From the NCBI GenBank assembly GCA_907163375.1, contig CAJQUW010011540.1:89680-153679 (forward strand): DNA of 64,000 nucleotides. The letters are read 5' to 3'. The notes under the pieces were generated by a model. That model was not told the DNA's origin. It did not search any database and saw nothing but the letters and a program-made list of their open reading frames with translations. A program made the position numbers and the translations under genes. Shown here in pieces: positions 47,222 to 58,506 of the stretch; within the stretch, counting starts at the first letter, position 1, and every line of letters starts with the position of its first letter. This DNA is from Prostheceraeus crozeri (Eukaryota; Platyhelminthes; Polycladida; Euryleptidae).

Positions 47222-48098
47222 CCAGCAGTATAAGCATATCAGTGTCACGCGCTGATATCACGATCGTATATTCTTCCGCATGGATACAATGTAAAATTAT
47301 TCGGGTATCAGCTTCTTCGTGACTAGCATGCAGAAAAGAAATGTCGAGGTCAGGATCTGACGACTTAACTGTGGAAGCCTCATGAAAACCTCCGGAAACC
47401 ACAACAATAGGATGAGTTGTGCTAGTGCGTTCTATCAGCTGATTTGACAAAAGAAAGATTAGATCTTCTTTGTTTTCTTCCATAATGATGAAACTATTCC
47501 AGTCAGATGGAAGAGGAACACTTGAATTTTCGATCTGACGTCTAATAGGTTTAACATTTTTTCTACGACTTAGCCTAGCACCGGTCTTGATTGAATCAGC
47601 TTGATACCTATCGAATACTACATCAATCCTATGGAAGTGCATTCCCATTCTATGAACTGCATTAACAAAGAAGTTGCTATAGTCACCGAAAGTTTTAATG
47701 TTAGGGGGTTTCCCTATAGACATGACTAGAGCCTGGTCATCAATTATCAAGCAACTTGATGTTGTAGGAGTCAGTTGCTGAGGAATCTCTACATCTTATG
47801 CAATTATATTGAGTAATACAGATTTGCTTCCTTGATGCAAAGTTCCATTGACTGTGGCCAATGACAGAGGGACTTTCATAAGCTCATGTCTCAATATATT
47901 TTTCAAATCAACCTTTCGACCTGACTGATATGATGTGATTTATCTTTGTAAAATGCTACGGTCAATTTTCATCATACTATGATTTGTGGTGTGAGATGTC
48001 TTGGAAATTTCGTATAATGAAGAAAATGTCAGTGCATTATTCTTGTGGATGGGTGCTTTGATACTTACATGCTGGTCACTATCTGCAGGCTGATTCAG
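47166..48098 (-). pseudogene. FEN/XPG-like nuclease N-terminal half
   Basis: On the minus strand: a linker with ALTFSSLYE, then PLSLATVNGTLHQGSK and CLIIDDQALVMSIGKP, the first-strand Asp of the fold. Next IDVVFDRYQADSIKTGAR, equal to the VFDG..P..K block of FEN1. Then SHEEADTRIILH, the EAEA-type acidic pair, and VISARDTDMLILL, matching the SeDsDlL block. So four of the expected metal-binding clusters are present in order; the last (GCD) lies beyond the insertion. The alignment to XPG/FEN is by motif order and should be tested structurally. Confidence 0.65.
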
Positions 48099-50201
48099 TC
48101 ATTTATATACAAAGTCTTTCATTTGAGATAATCCTAATTCTTCGGCTGTTAAAAGCGATTCTTGTATTTTAATGGTTGCTACATCTTTATTCAGGAAATT
48201 TTTCAAAGCTTCACCGCAATCCTGAAACATCCCATGAGCCTTCAATCTTTTCACTAATTTCTCCTCATCTTCATCATCTTTTGTCATCCTCCCCTTCGTA
48301 CATTCATTATGTGTGTATTCATCATCATCATGTTCATTATCGTCGTCATGCACAGGATTAAGCATTTCTGATGTTTGGGACGTTAAAACTGTTCGCAGAT
48401 TAAATGATAGAGCCCATCTATTTAATGAAGCTGGTCTTCTGGTAATTCCAGTAATGCCACCGCTCCTCTTCCCGATAGCATTCAGCCACTCTGTACTCTG
48501 ATCTGGAGATACTTGGTTAAAGCGTCTATCAGTGTGCTTTACAACAAAGTTACCACTATCAAATTCTCGTTGGACCTCTTGTGGAAGATTTGACATCTCA
48601 GCTAAATAGACAGCACCCCATCTAGCATAGTTGACATGATCATAACGAAAGAAAAACGGCAACATTCGCCTGAAAGCATATAAGTAGAGACTCCACGAAC
48701 TATCACGCTGCGCTCTTATGAAGCAGAGAAGGATATGAATCGTCGTCATGTATTTACACCAGAAAGAAGCATTTGGATCAGTTGCACAAATGCTGTCAAA
48801 AAATTCTTTCAACGCTTCCAGAAATCTATATCAGTTGAAAATAATTCAACCATCTGTGATATGTGTTCACGATCTATTGTTGTTGATGCATCAAATATTG
48901 CTTTCCATAATAAGATGTCCTTGTCATGAAGATAGGAATAAAGCTGTGGAAGGAGAAGTTGCCACAAAGCTTGTAGTGAAATTTTGTGCACTCGGACAGC
49001 GCGGGCATATCCCTTTCCTTTCATTACATTCTGTGCTGTATTTTCCCCAATAATATCACATTCTACCCACAGTTCAGAGAGGCCTGAATCATTCATGTGA
49101 CGTCCTATCACACCTAAAAAATGGCTGTATGCAGAACCCCGAGACAAGGAATCAGTATGTCTTTGTATTCTTTTACTGACCATTTCAATTGCAGCAGTTT
49201 TGGATAGAGAGCTTCATCAACAGTGAGAACAACGTGCTGTTGATTCATTGCATTTGCTATGTGAATAACTCTTTTAACTACGGTGTTGAGTGTATCTATT
49301 TCAGTTGCCGGCGCTGGTATGATAGGCAGGTATCCTATAGTTGTCTTTTGTGCATCAACGGCACTTGCTTCCTGGTTATAAAAAGTCCAAGATGGCATTG
49401 GTGTATGAGAGGATCTAGAAACAATGAAAGATAAATCAGTGGCATGGGCTTCCTTTGCTTCTTCACATTCATCAAATGTTTGAACAAAATATTTCCAGAA
49501 AGCGGACCAGTGAACGGTCGCTCCACATTACCTAGCTTTGGGGCATTTATTATATCAGTCATAGCATGTGGAATCCTGAGTGTCCTAACAGTTGAAGAAA
49601 TATCCAATCTATTAAATAATTTATAAACTGGAGGGCCACGTTGCCACGCTGCTACTTGAGTAGCATGGAACGTCCCTTTTCCATCAAGCGTTCTTTCATT
49701 GATGTCAACATTATCCGTCGAGAAATGCACAAAGCGTCCTGCAGCTAAATTTGTGGGAACAACTGCACCGGAGCTGTCCATACTTTCCAAAGTCATTTTT
49801 GCGAGTAGAGTGTCAAATTTTATAACTTCTCGATAGCTCATAGTGTGACCGGCCTGATGAAATAAATCAACTAATTTTTTTGATCGAGTAGCTTGATGAA
49901 GAGTACTAGCTAAGCCGATGTGTTTAGGAGTATTAAGATATTTATCTCCGTGAGCAGTATACATAAGATCCTGCGCGATTGATGCTATCCTGGTACATCT
50001 TCTAACTTCGCAATCCTCATCGCTTTCAGTGAGATCAACCAATATCTCCTGCCCACCAAGTAGGAGGTTCAGAAACATATACAAACTGTTGGGTATGCTC
50101 CTTAAAGCTCTCTCTTCACTGATCTCAATACCTTCCTGCTTGGGATGTGATAGCATGTCACGCCGAATGTGCAATGCTACATGTACCATACTAAGAAACA
50201 T
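48099..50201 (-). pseudogene. Central conserved domains of the giant gene
   Basis: Four overlapping minus frames (50201-49335, 49398-49114, 49183-48809, 48812-48099) follow each other without gaps. Recognisable blocks: FSTDNVDINERTLDGKG, TVDEALYPKLLQLKW, LGVLHTA, FLGVIGRHMNDSGLSELWVE, GYARAVRVHKISLQALW, FIRAQRDSSWSLYLYAF, and GGITGITRRPASLNRWALS, then an acidic stretch of Asp/Glu/His. The conserved Asp of DNVD and TVDEAL, and Glu of WVE, could be an RNase H-like catalytic triad; I state this only as a hypothesis. Confidence 0.6.
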
Positions 50202-50243
50202 GTCCTCGGCTTCATGTTTGAACTGTGGAATGAGTCGCTCCTC

Positions 50244-51158
50244 TTAAATGCTTTCTTTATAAGAAGAAATTGGAATGTGTTGAAACTTGGTCGGAACCAT
50301 GACAATTCTATTTCTATTACGAGCCTGATCATGCAGTGTGATAAAGTCATACACATTTCGTAGACTTTCTACCAACTTATCTTTGAAGGTACATCGTCGA
50401 CTAATGTAAGATATTGGAATCTCTATCTCAGCCTCTAGAGCGATATTGCAGTACCTTTCCCACACGTCAACAAAATCAAGGATGTCTGCTTGTTTAGCTG
50501 AATATTCGAGTTCTTGACACAGCCATATGAAAGCGATATCTGATTTCTGTGAAGTAGATTCAGCGAATGCTTTGATTTTTCGGTCAAATTTTATCTTGCA
50601 GCTTCGATGATATTTTCCATCTGCAGCAGTTAAATCATTCACGCAAGATAACTGTGTACTAAGTGTCCTATCATACTTTGCGGATTCCAATATTTTGCTA
50701 CTTACACTCAAATCCTGTATTTCATGAAGAGACTCATTTCCGTTCTGTTGGCAAAAAATACATTTACTCCAATCAATCACTGGTGTTTTGCTACGAAGAT
50801 TGATTTTACTGGATGTGGAATTCGTACTTGATGAAGTAGGATGGATCAAAATATTCTTGCCTTCTGCTACTTTCAATTTCTCAATTTTGGACTTGCTCAT
50901 ATAATTAGAACGACAATCTTTATGCCACGAAAACTTTTGAGTGGACTCCTCTTGTAAAACCTCTCGGAGTCGAAAAGTTGCATCATGAAAGTTATCAAAC
51001 CTCAACTGGCTCCTAAGTTCTATAATACAACGAATGGATGGATAGCTGGAAGAACTAGCTGCCATCAGCTTCGTATGAGAATTATTTTGACAAATTATAC
51101 ACAAGTCAGGATCGAGTGAAATTGTTCTGCATTGCTCATTACTTATACCCTCCGCCAT
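50244..51158 (-). pseudogene. N-terminal zinc-binding modules of the giant gene
   Basis: Starts with ATG at 51158 (MAEGISNEQC). Two related modules: CIICQNN followed after about 60 residues by WHKDCRSNY, and CIFCQQN followed after about 60 residues by YHRSCKIKF. Each is C-x2-C ... [WY]H-x3-C, a zinc-binding pattern repeated twice, probably for binding DNA or protein. The frame remains open to YKESI, then the protein continues in another frame. Confidence 0.7.
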
Positions 51159-53159
51159 GATGAGTAGCCACTACCTTTTCATTGATCGACCGCAAAATAA
51201 AAGTATTTCATATAATACAAGACGTTGTTTTGCTGATGTACGTGTATTTGAGAGTGGAAGCGTAACATTATAAAAATAATAGCGTAATCATTATACAAAT
51301 AACATGCATACAAATATATCATCACATAAATATCTCCTGAGTTGAGCCTCCAACCTCGTAATTCTTGAGTTAACACATTGGAAAAACGAAAATTTGGGCA
51401 GAGCCTCCGGCGTCCTATTGACGAATTTCAGTTTCAAATACTGAAAAAAGAAAATTTGGGCAGAGCCTCCGGCGTCCTATTGACGAATTTCAGTTTATTA
51501 CATGCCTGCTGAATCGCAAAGGCATAAACGATCTGCTCCATATGTGTTCCACTGCTTATCATTACACAATCAATTTGTTAAACATGGCATTTATAATGGA
51601 AATGATATAAATATGTAGCTTAATGAACATTCACACGCAGCCTGTATGAGAAGCTAGAGAAATGTGCTGGCTTCGGCATGCAGTAACTTACGATTGGATA
51701 AAATATTGATAGCTCATAATGAAAGATCTATCACATTTGTTTAGTTTAAGTTGGATATGCAACAACACATTATCATGATTGTATCTTTATATTGTATTCT
51801 TGTATAAAACATTGGTTATCATAAAATAAACATCACCAGTTCCATATATCCAGTGGCTCAGTAGCAGTCGATAATATCAGCATGTCTACCCTACAAGACA
51901 CCGGTATAGCTTAATACGAATAATCAGTCCTTGCAAACATCAATTGAATGATGGTTGGAAATACAATAAATTGCTTTGAGCAGAATATTAGGCTTGGACA
52001 TGATATTATTTCAATGGAACTTAGGTTAAAAAATAATAAGTTTAATAATAATTCCACTAAATTCACGCAGCTGACATTAAGTTAAAATAGATGTGTAATA
52101 TGACCTTGAATAATACATAAAAATTGAAGTAGTTAAACGTTTGAATAATTTGCTCACGAAATATTCTATTTCAGCAAACTAAAAGTTGATACAGACTTAT
52201 GGATAGAATGCACCATCTAGTTCACGATGTTCAAATAGTATTACGAAATGAAACAATGAGAAACTGATTATACCAATAATTTGATGAAAATCTTAATTTT
52301 CATGCATTCATTCATTTAATGGTTGTGCATGCCAGCGTAACTAGAATCAATAGCTAGGTTATGCAGATCATTGGCAGCATACAGCTTCCTTCTTTTTACA
52401 AGTGAACCCTATAGGCAAGAAAGAGTGATTTATGTGGGATCAGCTGCTGTTGGTACAATTAGGCTGCCTATTGCAGATTTAGATTCTTAAGTCAAATGTA
52501 TTGGGTTGAATCATAACATCAATTATAAACATCTCCATTGAACATAATGAAAATGAAGGTGTAAAAGACAATGAGGCTACTTACCAGATCTCGAAATTCC
52601 TCGATATTGTCAATTATGCATGTTGTACTCTCCATCCTCTGACGCATGCAAGTTTTGAAACTATTTGTTTTAGTACACCAAAAATTATATCTCGTTGCTA
52701 AGACATTTTTTGAAATATGCTGATGGATATTAGCCATTCCTAGAAAAGTAGATCCTGTTCTCTGAACAGTAGTCGTAGAACAAGACAATTATGCACTGGG
52801 CATACAGACGATTTTAAAGTAGAATCATTTATTATACTCGCGTATGCTTTTAAAAACAAATTAACACGAGATGCCGTCAAAAGTTTTTCAGAACGCATTT
52901 TCATGAAATTTGCCTTGTCTAGTTTGAATGAATGAACTTGGTTCATAAAGAAGAACTAACTAAACGTCCTATTAATGTTGCTAGACAAGTAGCAACGACG
53001 TCAATCTCGTGGAGCGTCAAATTCACAATAAATCTAATTTAGTTAAATATCACTCTATCAAACAAAAAACACACGACTGGTAATACCGAAAAAGTTTTTT
53101 GTCAGTAGTATGTAATACATATATTTTTTTGCTATGTGACTTAAAGCTGCTCATACGAA
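51159..53159. other. No firm gene; tandem pair and an exon-like frame
   Basis: GAAAATTTGGGCAGAGCCTC occurs at about 51390 and again at 51450, a 60-bp tandem duplication. Minus frames 52946-52740 and 52788-52519 overlap, and the second reads into GATCTGGTAAGTAG, a strong splice-donor match near 52584. The protein (for example TTCIIDNIEEFRDL) is not identified; it faintly recalls DDE_Tnp_4-type transposases. No matching acceptor was fixed. Confidence 0.3.
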
Positions 53160-54529
53160 ACACATACCAGAGGCATACGAAAAAAGGATGAATTTGCATC
53201 GGGTCTCGTATATAAAACATACCAACAACTCGTATTTCAGTGTAAAACAGCTAATTACAGATAGAATAGTTTGCATCGCTACATACCAATCACATACGAA
53301 AGTAAGTGAGATGTGGTATGAAAAACATACCAGATCTCTGTAAACATACGAGAATCTTGTATCAGATGTTAGTTTCAAATTGTATGTAATTTTCGCATCC
53401 AGCGATTTACAGATTTACAGTGTAGATGCGTACGTACACAATGCCTTGATCCTTCTTATTTCTTAACACATGTATATGTAAGCAATAGAGGAACTGGAAA
53501 AATGACAAGATGATGCACATTTCAGGGTTGGAAACATGACCGGCTGACCGACCCGGTCGACCGGTTGGGTTGGGTTGCCGCTTGGATGGTGTCGGTGTAT
53601 GTCGATCGGTCGACCGGCCCCGGTGGGTCAATCAATCGGCAGCAATTTTGAGATCAATCGATCAGACAAGAATTGTAATGTATACACAATTTATCTATGG
53701 CTTACTAAACTTGCTTAAAATGTCCACCAAAGATGATCAGTGGCATATTTTTAAGATCGACACTAAGATTACAAATATCATCAATATCCAAATGTGTCGT
53801 GATCTTGTCTACTCACATGCTTACGCATCTCAAAATTTATGTTTGATGATAAATTTGACGAAGTAAAAGTTGGAAGGTGCTAGGCCTACTAATTTGTTTA
53901 AATTGAAATTATTCATATGTAGACGAAAGCACATCCGCATCACACAGGAATAAGCAATGGATAAAAACTATATGTTAGCTCATTAAGACTGATCCTCACC
54001 CTTGCTAACTAAGTGATAATCCACTGACACTTCCCGCTCTCGAACTTTATTTCCTATAATCCCTGCTGCGCGCCCTGATGAAAGCATTTGAGATGAAATG
54101 ACTGACAGACCAAATTTGTTCACGTATCACTTTTGCATATCAATTTTTTAACAGGGAATTCATTCTCAGTAAACCGAGTTCACTCATTAAAGAAACACAT
54201 ATGAGATAACGCTCGTCACTTAATAAATAATTTAGAAAGATACCGTAGCAGGGGGTAACTTTGAACAGGTAAGTGTTGAGTGTTGTTTAGTACCGGTAAA
54301 TGAAGGTGACTTCAGTTCTACTTCGCCCACGGTTAAAGCACTGAACAGTGAATGACCTGAGAAACGCGCGCGCACAGGGAAGGCATCGTATCGACCACAG
54401 TCATAGATATGAACACAGTGTGTGTGACTCTGACGTCTGTGTGCTAGGTTTGATTGTTATTTACTAGTGCCACATGTCTACCTTGCTTTAGCGCACATTC
54501 ATTTTATGCTCGTTATCCGCATCATGCTT
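53160..54529. other. Repeat pieces: CATACGA strings and a CCGG-rich end
   Basis: 53160-53350 is dense in ACATACCA and CATACGA, as is 42722-42860. From 53524 CAGGGTTGGAAACATG leads into a CCGG/GACC-rich palindromic patch to about 53640; such CAGGGTTGG ends are common in hAT elements, and the complement of CAGGGTTGGAA occurs near 55797, but no 8-bp duplication was found. CAGGGGGTAACTTTGAACAG at 54250 may be the left end of the pogo element. Confidence 0.4.
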
Positions 54530-55545
54530 CGGTGAGTGTTTAAGATGTTGAATCTTTTTTCCATGAAATGCGATCTTCTGGTGCATGCTGAAGATATTCC
54601 TCCATCTAACATGTTTAACTTTGACGAGACTGCGCTTTCTGATGACCCAGTGCTCGCAACGTTGCTGTTCCTCAAGGAACAAGGTGAGTTGAAGTGGTCA
54701 AGGAGCATAGCAATATAGATATCTCTATCATGGTTTGTGGTTTAGCAAATGGTGAGTTATTGCCTCCTTATGTGGTGTACAAAGCACAAAATTTGTACGA
54801 CGGATTGACTCTTGGTGGCCCAGCTGGAACTCACTATAGCGTGTCTAAATCTGTATGGTTTGGGATGGAAATCTTCGAGAAATGGTTTCGTGACATCTTC
54901 CTCGAAGTTGTTAGTTCTAGACCTGGAAGAAAAATCCTAATCGGTGACAATCTTGCGTCGCACTTTTCTGTGAATGTTATCCAGCTTGTTAAGGAAAATG
55001 ACGTTCTTTTTGTGGCCCTTTCACCGAACACAACCCATTTAATGCAACCACTGGATGTTTCCATTTCCCGACCATTCAAGAGAATTTGGACGCGCATCCT
55101 GGGCAACTTCAGGAAGGAGTCACGGGCAAAGGGTGCTGCCCCAAAGGTGAGCTTTCCTGTCTTACTACATCAGCTATGTACAGTATATCAAGAAGTGAAG
55201 ATAAAGCATCGCTGTCAACCTTCAGTCTGGGTTCGAAGCTACTCGATTCTATCCTATTAATCCACAAGAGCCATTGAAGCATCTTCAACCGCTGATGCGA
55301 CTCGCTCTGAATCCTCAACAAAGATTGGGTGTTGTGTGGATGCTTCTCTTCGCGTTGCTTCGCGATCACCGCGGGATTTATAAGAAGAAGACAAAGCGAG
55401 GAAGAAAAATCATTCCGGGTCGCCCGGTTGTACCGGAAACCCTTTGGAGCAACCGGGGGTCCAGAAGCCAGTCCCAATGCTTCAAATTCTGACGATGATG
55501 CCCCTTCAACTTCCAATCCCTCCGGAACTTATAGATCTTTTTGAC
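54530..55545 (+). pseudogene. pogo/Tigger-type DDE transposase (DDE_1), C-terminal domain
   Basis: The catalytic domain of a Tc1/mariner-pogo transposase. MFNFDETALSDDP (near 54616) holds the first Asp, RKILIGDNLASHFS (near 54930) the second, and PNTTHLMQPLDVSIS (near 55028) the third, so all three carboxylates are present. The C-terminal part continues to a YPINPQEPLKHL-like segment near 55245-55290 and a basic KRGRKI region near 55400. At least two frame changes occur (after DDP near 54650 and near 55190). The N-terminal CENP-B/helix-turn-helix domain is not recognisable upstream; it may be in another exon or lost. The enzyme family inserts at TA. Confidence 0.8.
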
Positions 55546-55933
55546 TCACCCTCACAATGTCACAATGTTATAATATTGTGTTGCAATAAGTAACTTCCGC
55601 TTATCCGGAGTACCGGTAGGCCTACCATTCGTGCACTTCATGTATGAATTGTGGAAATTGAATGTCTAATGCCATAAGTTGATCAAATAATGACGATGAA
55701 AGTTTTAGCCAACCGGTATAGACACGCCAGCCACCGTCCCATCCCCGAACAGCCGGTTTTAAACGCCGACCCAGACGCGGCCGGTTCCAACCCTGGTCGT
55801 CAGCTAAAAATGTCGAATATAAGTAAGCGAAATGTGCTGCTATAGATAGTAAATTGTTTCTTCGCTGTGTCATTTTTTCGTCTGTTTTGAACACTAGAAC
55901 AGCCGGCATGCAATTATACCTAGAACAGCCGAG

Positions 55934-55949
55934 TGAGTCAATTGACTCA
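55934..55949. promoter_or_regulatory. Palindrome TGAGTCAATTGACTCA, left end of piggyBac 2
   Basis: Lies 42 bp inside the left tip, directly after a second copy of TAGAACAGCCGAG, so the tip motif plus palindrome acts as a unit. Likely transposase-binding. Confidence 0.55.
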
Positions 55950-56551
55950 ATCACACTAGATATCAGTTTATTTACGAGCAGTCATATCAACTACGTCAGA
56001 TTACAATATCGCAATCATAGCAACATTTTCCTTAGTCAATACCTTTATATCCAATGGCTATGGTCCATCAATATCATTGGATGAATATGATGACAAGGCA
56101 TGTTTCCCTGCGGGAAGTGATGTACTGCATTCGTCATTACTCATTAGTGGTAGTGGTAGTGTTGTTTATTTATAAATGAAAAACATGCGATACAAGTAGT
56201 TGAAAGTAGGATGTAATACACAACAAAAAAAATCAAGGATTGAAAGAATTTCACTTTAAATAAATTCAACACAAAACACACAAGTCACTGCGTAACAGCT
56301 TTAGGGAAAAAATGAAAAAGATATAGACATATGAGCGCGTGTAAAAATTGATTGGTACTGTCGTGCGTGGTAACGTGGTCGGGGTCATGAAAAAGAAAGA
56401 TAAAAAAAAGATTGCACAATGCTTTGGAAAAAAGTTTTCGATGAGAGCGCAGCCTTCTTCGCCGCAAAGAGTCTGGATGCATTGACACCCACGATGCGGG
56501 AAAAAAATCATTTTTGACATTTGGGCTTACTCATTACTGAAGTTGCTAACT

Positions 56552-58214
56552 ATGCGTCGTCAACGATTTGCTGCTGAACAAGCGCTTGCACGTATACCTG
56601 ATTTGGAAAATAGTGGAGATGAATCAGAAGGAAGTGAAAGCGATTGCAATGTCGAGACCGAGGTAGGCCTACCAGCTGGTGATGGGAATTCAATGTTATC
56701 GGATGATGAGGACTTTAAGCATGATACATACGATCAGGACGTGCCTTCTTTTATTGAATCGGGCAATTCAACACGTACATGCAACGATGTATTCGCGAAT
56801 GACGGTACTAAATGGTCAACTTTACCGGATTCTACTGGTGATGGTGCGGGTCGATATCCATCTTATAATGTGTTTTCTGCAAACGCAGGTCATACGTCAT
56901 ATTGCCGAAATGTAGAGACACCTGTTGATGCTTGGCGATTGATCATGGATGAAGGCTGCCTTCGCCACATCATTCGATGTACAGAGGACTTTGCTCGAGA
57001 AACTGTACCTCTATGGAGTATTTCCGAAACTGAGATGGATTCTTTCATTGGCCTATTGTATCTCCGTGGGGTGATGAATCAGCGTAATTTTCCAAGCGAT
57101 CTTTTGTGGTCTTCTGACTATGGTTGCAAAGCATTCCCATCAACCATGTCTCGTGCTCGCTTTCGTGACATCAAAAGGTATATGCGATTTGATATTCGTT
57201 CCTCACGTCGCGAGTGACTACAAAATGACAAATTCGCCTTGATTTCTTTTGTTTCGAATAGATTTGTCGAAAATTCTCAAAAGTGTTATAAACCTGATTG
57301 GTCACTTACGATTTATGAACAACTATTCCCAACTAAGGCAAGATGTCGTTTTACTCAATATATGGGGAATAAGCCCGATAAATATGGACTCAAATTTTGG
57401 ATTCTTGTAGAAGTTGAGAGTAAGTACTGTTTCAATTTTCTTCCGTATTTGGGCAAAGACGAATCACGTAGATCTACTGATAGCGTCGGTACGTCAGTTG
57501 TAATGGATCTGATGAAACCTTTGTATGGAAAGGGATATAATGTAACTTGCGACAACTTTTTTACAAGTTGTGAGTTATCTAAGAGATTGCTTGAGAAACG
57601 TTGTACTCTTGTAGGCACTATTCGATCGAATAAAAGAGACATTCCTACTATGTGTACTTCAAACTTAGATTTATATCAAAACAAGTTTTTCAAAATGAAA
57701 GGATGAATTTGACTGTATGTCAGACAAAACGAAACAAGAGCGTAGCATTGCTATCAACATTTCAATCCAGTTCCACACACGAGCCAGAAGGGAAATTGAA
57801 GCCCCATCAAATCCTTTTCTATAATAATAACAAGTATGGTGTAGACATGCTGGATAGCATGTGCTGTCAGATGTCAACCAAAGCCGGATGCAGAAGATGG
57901 CATATGGCCGTCTTTTGCAACATCTTGGATTTGGCTGGCATAAGCGCGTATATTTTGTACAAGAAGAAAACGAATATTTGATATCACGTCGCAAATTCTT
58001 ATTTGAGCTGTCCGCTCAGCTGCGACAAAGCGCGGAATCCAATGGACTAAATACATCTGATGAACCATTGCCAAAATCTCGTAAGTTGTCGTCTAGACAA
58101 AATTGCAAAGTTCTTACCAGCTGTAGGAGAGATCGTGCATCTTCACTTTGTAGTACCTGCGATAGACCTTGTTGTGGGAAATGTATGGCAAATGTATGTG
58201 AGAAATATTTTTAG
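56552..58214 (+). pseudogene. piggyBac transposase, broken
   Basis: First ATG at 56552 (MRRQRFAAEQALARI). The N-terminus is acidic as usual. Then VPLWSISETEMDSFIGLL and WSSDYGCKAFPSTMSRARF, typical piggyBac blocks. The next frame (57239-57706) has LTIYEQLFPTKARCRFTQYM, where the family has a catalytic Asp (DEQL): here it is Tyr. VTCDNFFTSCEL keeps the second Asp. 57652-57981 has NNKYGVDMLDSMC with the third Asp. 58000-58214 ends in a Cys-rich tail (CSTCDRPCCGKCMANVC). Three or so frame breaks plus the Asp-to-Tyr change show it is dead. Confidence 0.9.
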
Positions 58215-58282
58215 TCATAAAGTTTCTGAAAATTATATGTTTACGTTTAGCAACTTGTTTTCATTTTACATATAGTACGATT

Positions 58283-58298
58283 TGAGTCAATTGACTCA
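58283..58298. promoter_or_regulatory. Palindrome TGAGTCAATTGACTCA, inner right of piggyBac 2
   Basis: Second exact copy, about 205 bp inside the right tip, followed by GTTCGGCTGTTC, itself a copy of the tip motif. Confidence 0.5.
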
Positions 58299-58470
58299 GT
58301 TCGGCTGTTCAAGGGATAACTTAGAATAAATGTCCTGCTTTGCGAGGATAACAAAGCAAACATTATTTGCGCTGTCTTAAATTATACTACATCCCAAAAA
58401 AGTAAAAGTCACAAGATAGCTTGAAAATTGGTTGAGTACTTACTACTAACTACTTATTATAAAATAAATT

Positions 58471-58486
58471 TGAGTCAATTGACTTA
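58471..58486. promoter_or_regulatory. Palindrome TGAGTCAATTGACTTA, right tip of piggyBac 2
   Basis: Third copy with one changed base, 16 bp inside the right end: exactly the spacing seen in piggyBac 1. Confidence 0.5.
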
Positions 58487-58506
58487 GTCAGCTGTTCTAG
58501 TGTTAA

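Larger units (their letters stand above)
44228..51158 (-). pseudogene. Giant FEN-like nuclease/CXC-domain repetitive gene, broken
   Basis: Consecutive minus-strand frames form one ordered protein of roughly 1,500 or more residues, interrupted by several frame breaks and one 2.3-kb insertion. Order from the N-terminus: two zinc-binding modules (50244-51158); a conserved centre with DNVDINERTLDGKGTFHATQ and LTVDEALYPK (48800-50201); a block with FIRAQRDSSW, RYDHVNYARWGAVYLAEM and RFNQVSPDQS (48099-48812); an XPG/FEN-like nuclease fold (47166-48050 and 44500-44914); a CXC tail (44228-44360). I recognise the layout as a family present as many large single-exon 'uncharacterized proteins' in aquatic invertebrates. 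Its mobility class is not known to me. No terminal repeats were found. Confidence 0.75.
55892..58502 (+). mobile_element. piggyBac element, near full length
   Basis: Ends read CACTAGAACAGCCG on the left and CAGCTGTTCTAGTG on the right. The right flank is TTAA (58503-58506); the left is TGAA (55888-55891), one base from TTAA. The 2,611-bp element carries a broken transposase covering most of the family length. TGAGTCAATTGACTCA, a 16-bp palindrome, occurs at 55934 and 58283, with a one-base variant at 58471. It is unrelated in sequence to the piggyBac at 37948. Confidence 0.9.

Noticed and set aside
53524-55807. A hAT element bounded by two CAGGGTTGGAA ends
   Set aside because: Ends face correctly but flanking 8-mers do not match and the interior holds a pogo transposase; may be two separate fragments.
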